Positions 47,953-48,823 of a stretch of 48,823 nt of DNA are shown piece by piece. The notes beneath the pieces were generated by a model that was not told the DNA's origin, ran no database searches, and saw nothing but the letters and a program-made list of their open reading frames with translations. Positions within the stretch are counted from its first letter, which is position 1, and every line of letters starts with the position of its first letter. A program made the translations under genes and the position numbers. The DNA lies in contig NZ_JAQFIF010000021.1 of NCBI RefSeq assembly GCF_029504395.1, positions 1 to 48,823 on the forward strand. Reading direction: 5' to 3'. The stretch is from Arthrobacter sp. ES3-54. GTDB taxonomy: Bacteria; Actinomycetota; Actinomycetes; Actinomycetales; Micrococcaceae.

Positions 47953-48823
47953 ATGGGTGAGCGCAGGGCTGTCACGAGGCACCTGGCCGAGTCCTACCGG
48001 GCCGGTGACCGGGCCAGGAAGGGGCGGATCCTGGATGAGCTGGTCGAGCTGACCGGCTGGCATCGGGATCATGCCCGGGCGGTGTTGCGGCATGCGCTCG
48101 ATCCGCCGCGGCCACGGCCCGTCAGGCCGGGGCGTGCCCCGGTTTACGGGGCGGATCTGCAGGACGGGCTCGTGCTGTGCTGGGCGGTGCTGCGGGCCCC
48201 GGCGGGCAAGCTGCTGGCTCCGATGCTGCCCGATCTCGTGCCGATGCTGCGGGCCGAGAAGGCCCTGGACATCACCGACGGGCAGGCAGCGCTGCTGGCC
48301 CGCATGAGCGCGGCGACCATCGACCGGCGGCTGGCGGGCCAGCGGGCGAGGCTCCTGCCGCATGGCCGCTCCCATACCAAGCCCGGATCGTTGCTGAAGT
48401 CCCAGATCCCGGTCCGCACCTGGGCCCAGTGGGACGACGCGGTGCCGGGTTTCGTGGAGATCGATCTGGTCGGCCACGACGGGTCCAACAGTTCCGGCCA
48501 GTTCTGCTTCACACTCACGGTCACGGATATCGCGACCGGCTGGACCGTGAACCGGTCCGTGCCGAACAAGGCTCAGAAGCACGTCTTCGCGGCCCTGCAG
48601 CACGTCCTGGCGGTCTTCCCGTTTCCCGTCATCGGCATCGATTCGGATAACGGCAGTGAGTTCATCAACAACGAGCTCTTCGAGTTCTGCATCCGGCACC
48701 GCATCACCTTCACCCGGTCCCGTCCGGGCAACAAGAACTGTGAGGATTGGTGTGGCTGGTCTGGGACTGGCTGGCAGAGTAGGTGCTGGCCGTTCCGCCC
48801 TGTGGTCGTGACTCAAACAAAAA
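47953..48823 (+). mobile_element. Insertion-sequence transposase (integrase-core type), disrupted and running off the window
   Basis: An open frame from ATG 47953 runs to the window end with no stop. It begins MGERRAVTRHLAESYRAGDR, has an N-terminal helix-turn-helix region, and an rve/DDE core: D171 in EIDLVGHDG and D232 in DSDNGSEF. The following FTRSRPGNKN matches the region just before the usual D and the catalytic E, but the next residues do not. At about 48739 the sequence changes to unrelated DNA, so the transposase is probably disrupted there. The IS family is not certain. Confidence 0.8.
48739..48823 (+). other. Foreign sequence joined to the transposase
   Basis: After the RPGNKN codons, the frame continues as Cys/Trp-rich residues (CEDWCGWSG) that do not fit a DDE transposase. 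TGTGAGGATTGG at the junction may be the end of another mobile element. The last bases, ending in CAAACAAAAA, are not informative. Confidence 0.45.

Noticed and set aside
47860..48816. 318-codon minus-strand frame opposite the transposase
   Set aside because: The plus strand has the DDE motifs; the minus frame is an antisense shadow.
1..48823. CRISPR arrays and tRNA genes
   Set aside because: No regularly spaced repeats of CRISPR type and no tRNA-like arm with GGTTCGAATCC-type sequence were noticed on reading. A covariance-model scan would be needed to exclude them formally.

Overview
The window is high-GC actinobacterial DNA, most likely from Arthrobacter, Pseudarthrobacter or a close relative in the Micrococcaceae. 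The evidence is the codon usage, frequent GTG starts with ATGA/GTGA overlaps, an IdeR/DmdR-type iron box, a cysteine-poor rpmB-rpmG-rpsN operon, a DUF222/HNH (13E12-type) gene, and a typical actinobacterial rRNA leader at the left edge. The left edge lies in the leader of an rRNA operon and the right edge lies inside a disrupted transposase. Both are multicopy sequences, so the window may be one assembled contig. This assignment is inferred from sequence features, without any database search.

Layout, left to right. 1-606: minus-strand rRNA promoter and leader, with a striking C-rich (minus strand G-rich) tract. 607-1320: ribosomal protein operon rpmB-rpmG-rpsN. 1824-4583: a three-gene electron-transfer operon made of a ferric-reductase-like flavocytochrome, an FMN-binding protein and ApbE. 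4593-7165: two paralogous SGNH hydrolases flanking a MarR regulator and a YciI protein. 7644-12938: an iron-siderophore uptake operon (substrate-binding protein, two FecCD permeases, ATPase, siderophore-interacting protein) behind an iron box. 13103-19205: a Wadjet/MksBEF-type SMC operon (jetA-jetB-jetC) with no jetD beside it. 19370-27838: a PepSY protein, small membrane proteins, a long acyl-CoA dehydrogenase, YchJ, an aldo/keto reductase, an NmrA-type SDR and a sulfite-oxidase-like molybdoenzyme.

27872-34205 is a carbohydrate or polyol catabolic locus. It has a divergent arrangement: TIM-barrel isomerase, SDR and a decayed DhaK-type kinase on the minus strand; an MFS transporter, split transketolase and a GntR/FCD regulator on the plus strand. 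A palindromic motif, ACTGTNNACAGT, recurs in both the divergent promoter and the regulator's own promoter, which defines a self-contained regulon. An SDR lacking the usual catalytic tyrosine follows.

35201-37351 holds the most intriguing unit: two near-identical palindromes upstream of an EspR-like HTH regulator, an ImmA/IrrE-type metallopeptidase and a multi-pass MAB_1171c-type membrane protein. The arrangement suggests a membrane-sensed, protease-relieved repressor circuit, although this function is inference. The rest contains a DUF4389 membrane protein, an operon of a His-rich small protein, a zinc alcohol dehydrogenase and a 64-residue protein, an amidohydrolase behind four 14-bp tandem repeats, a GIY-YIG-like protein, a Tat-type lipoprotein serine hydrolase, a DUF222/HNH gene preceded by its own decayed partial copy, and the disrupted transposase.
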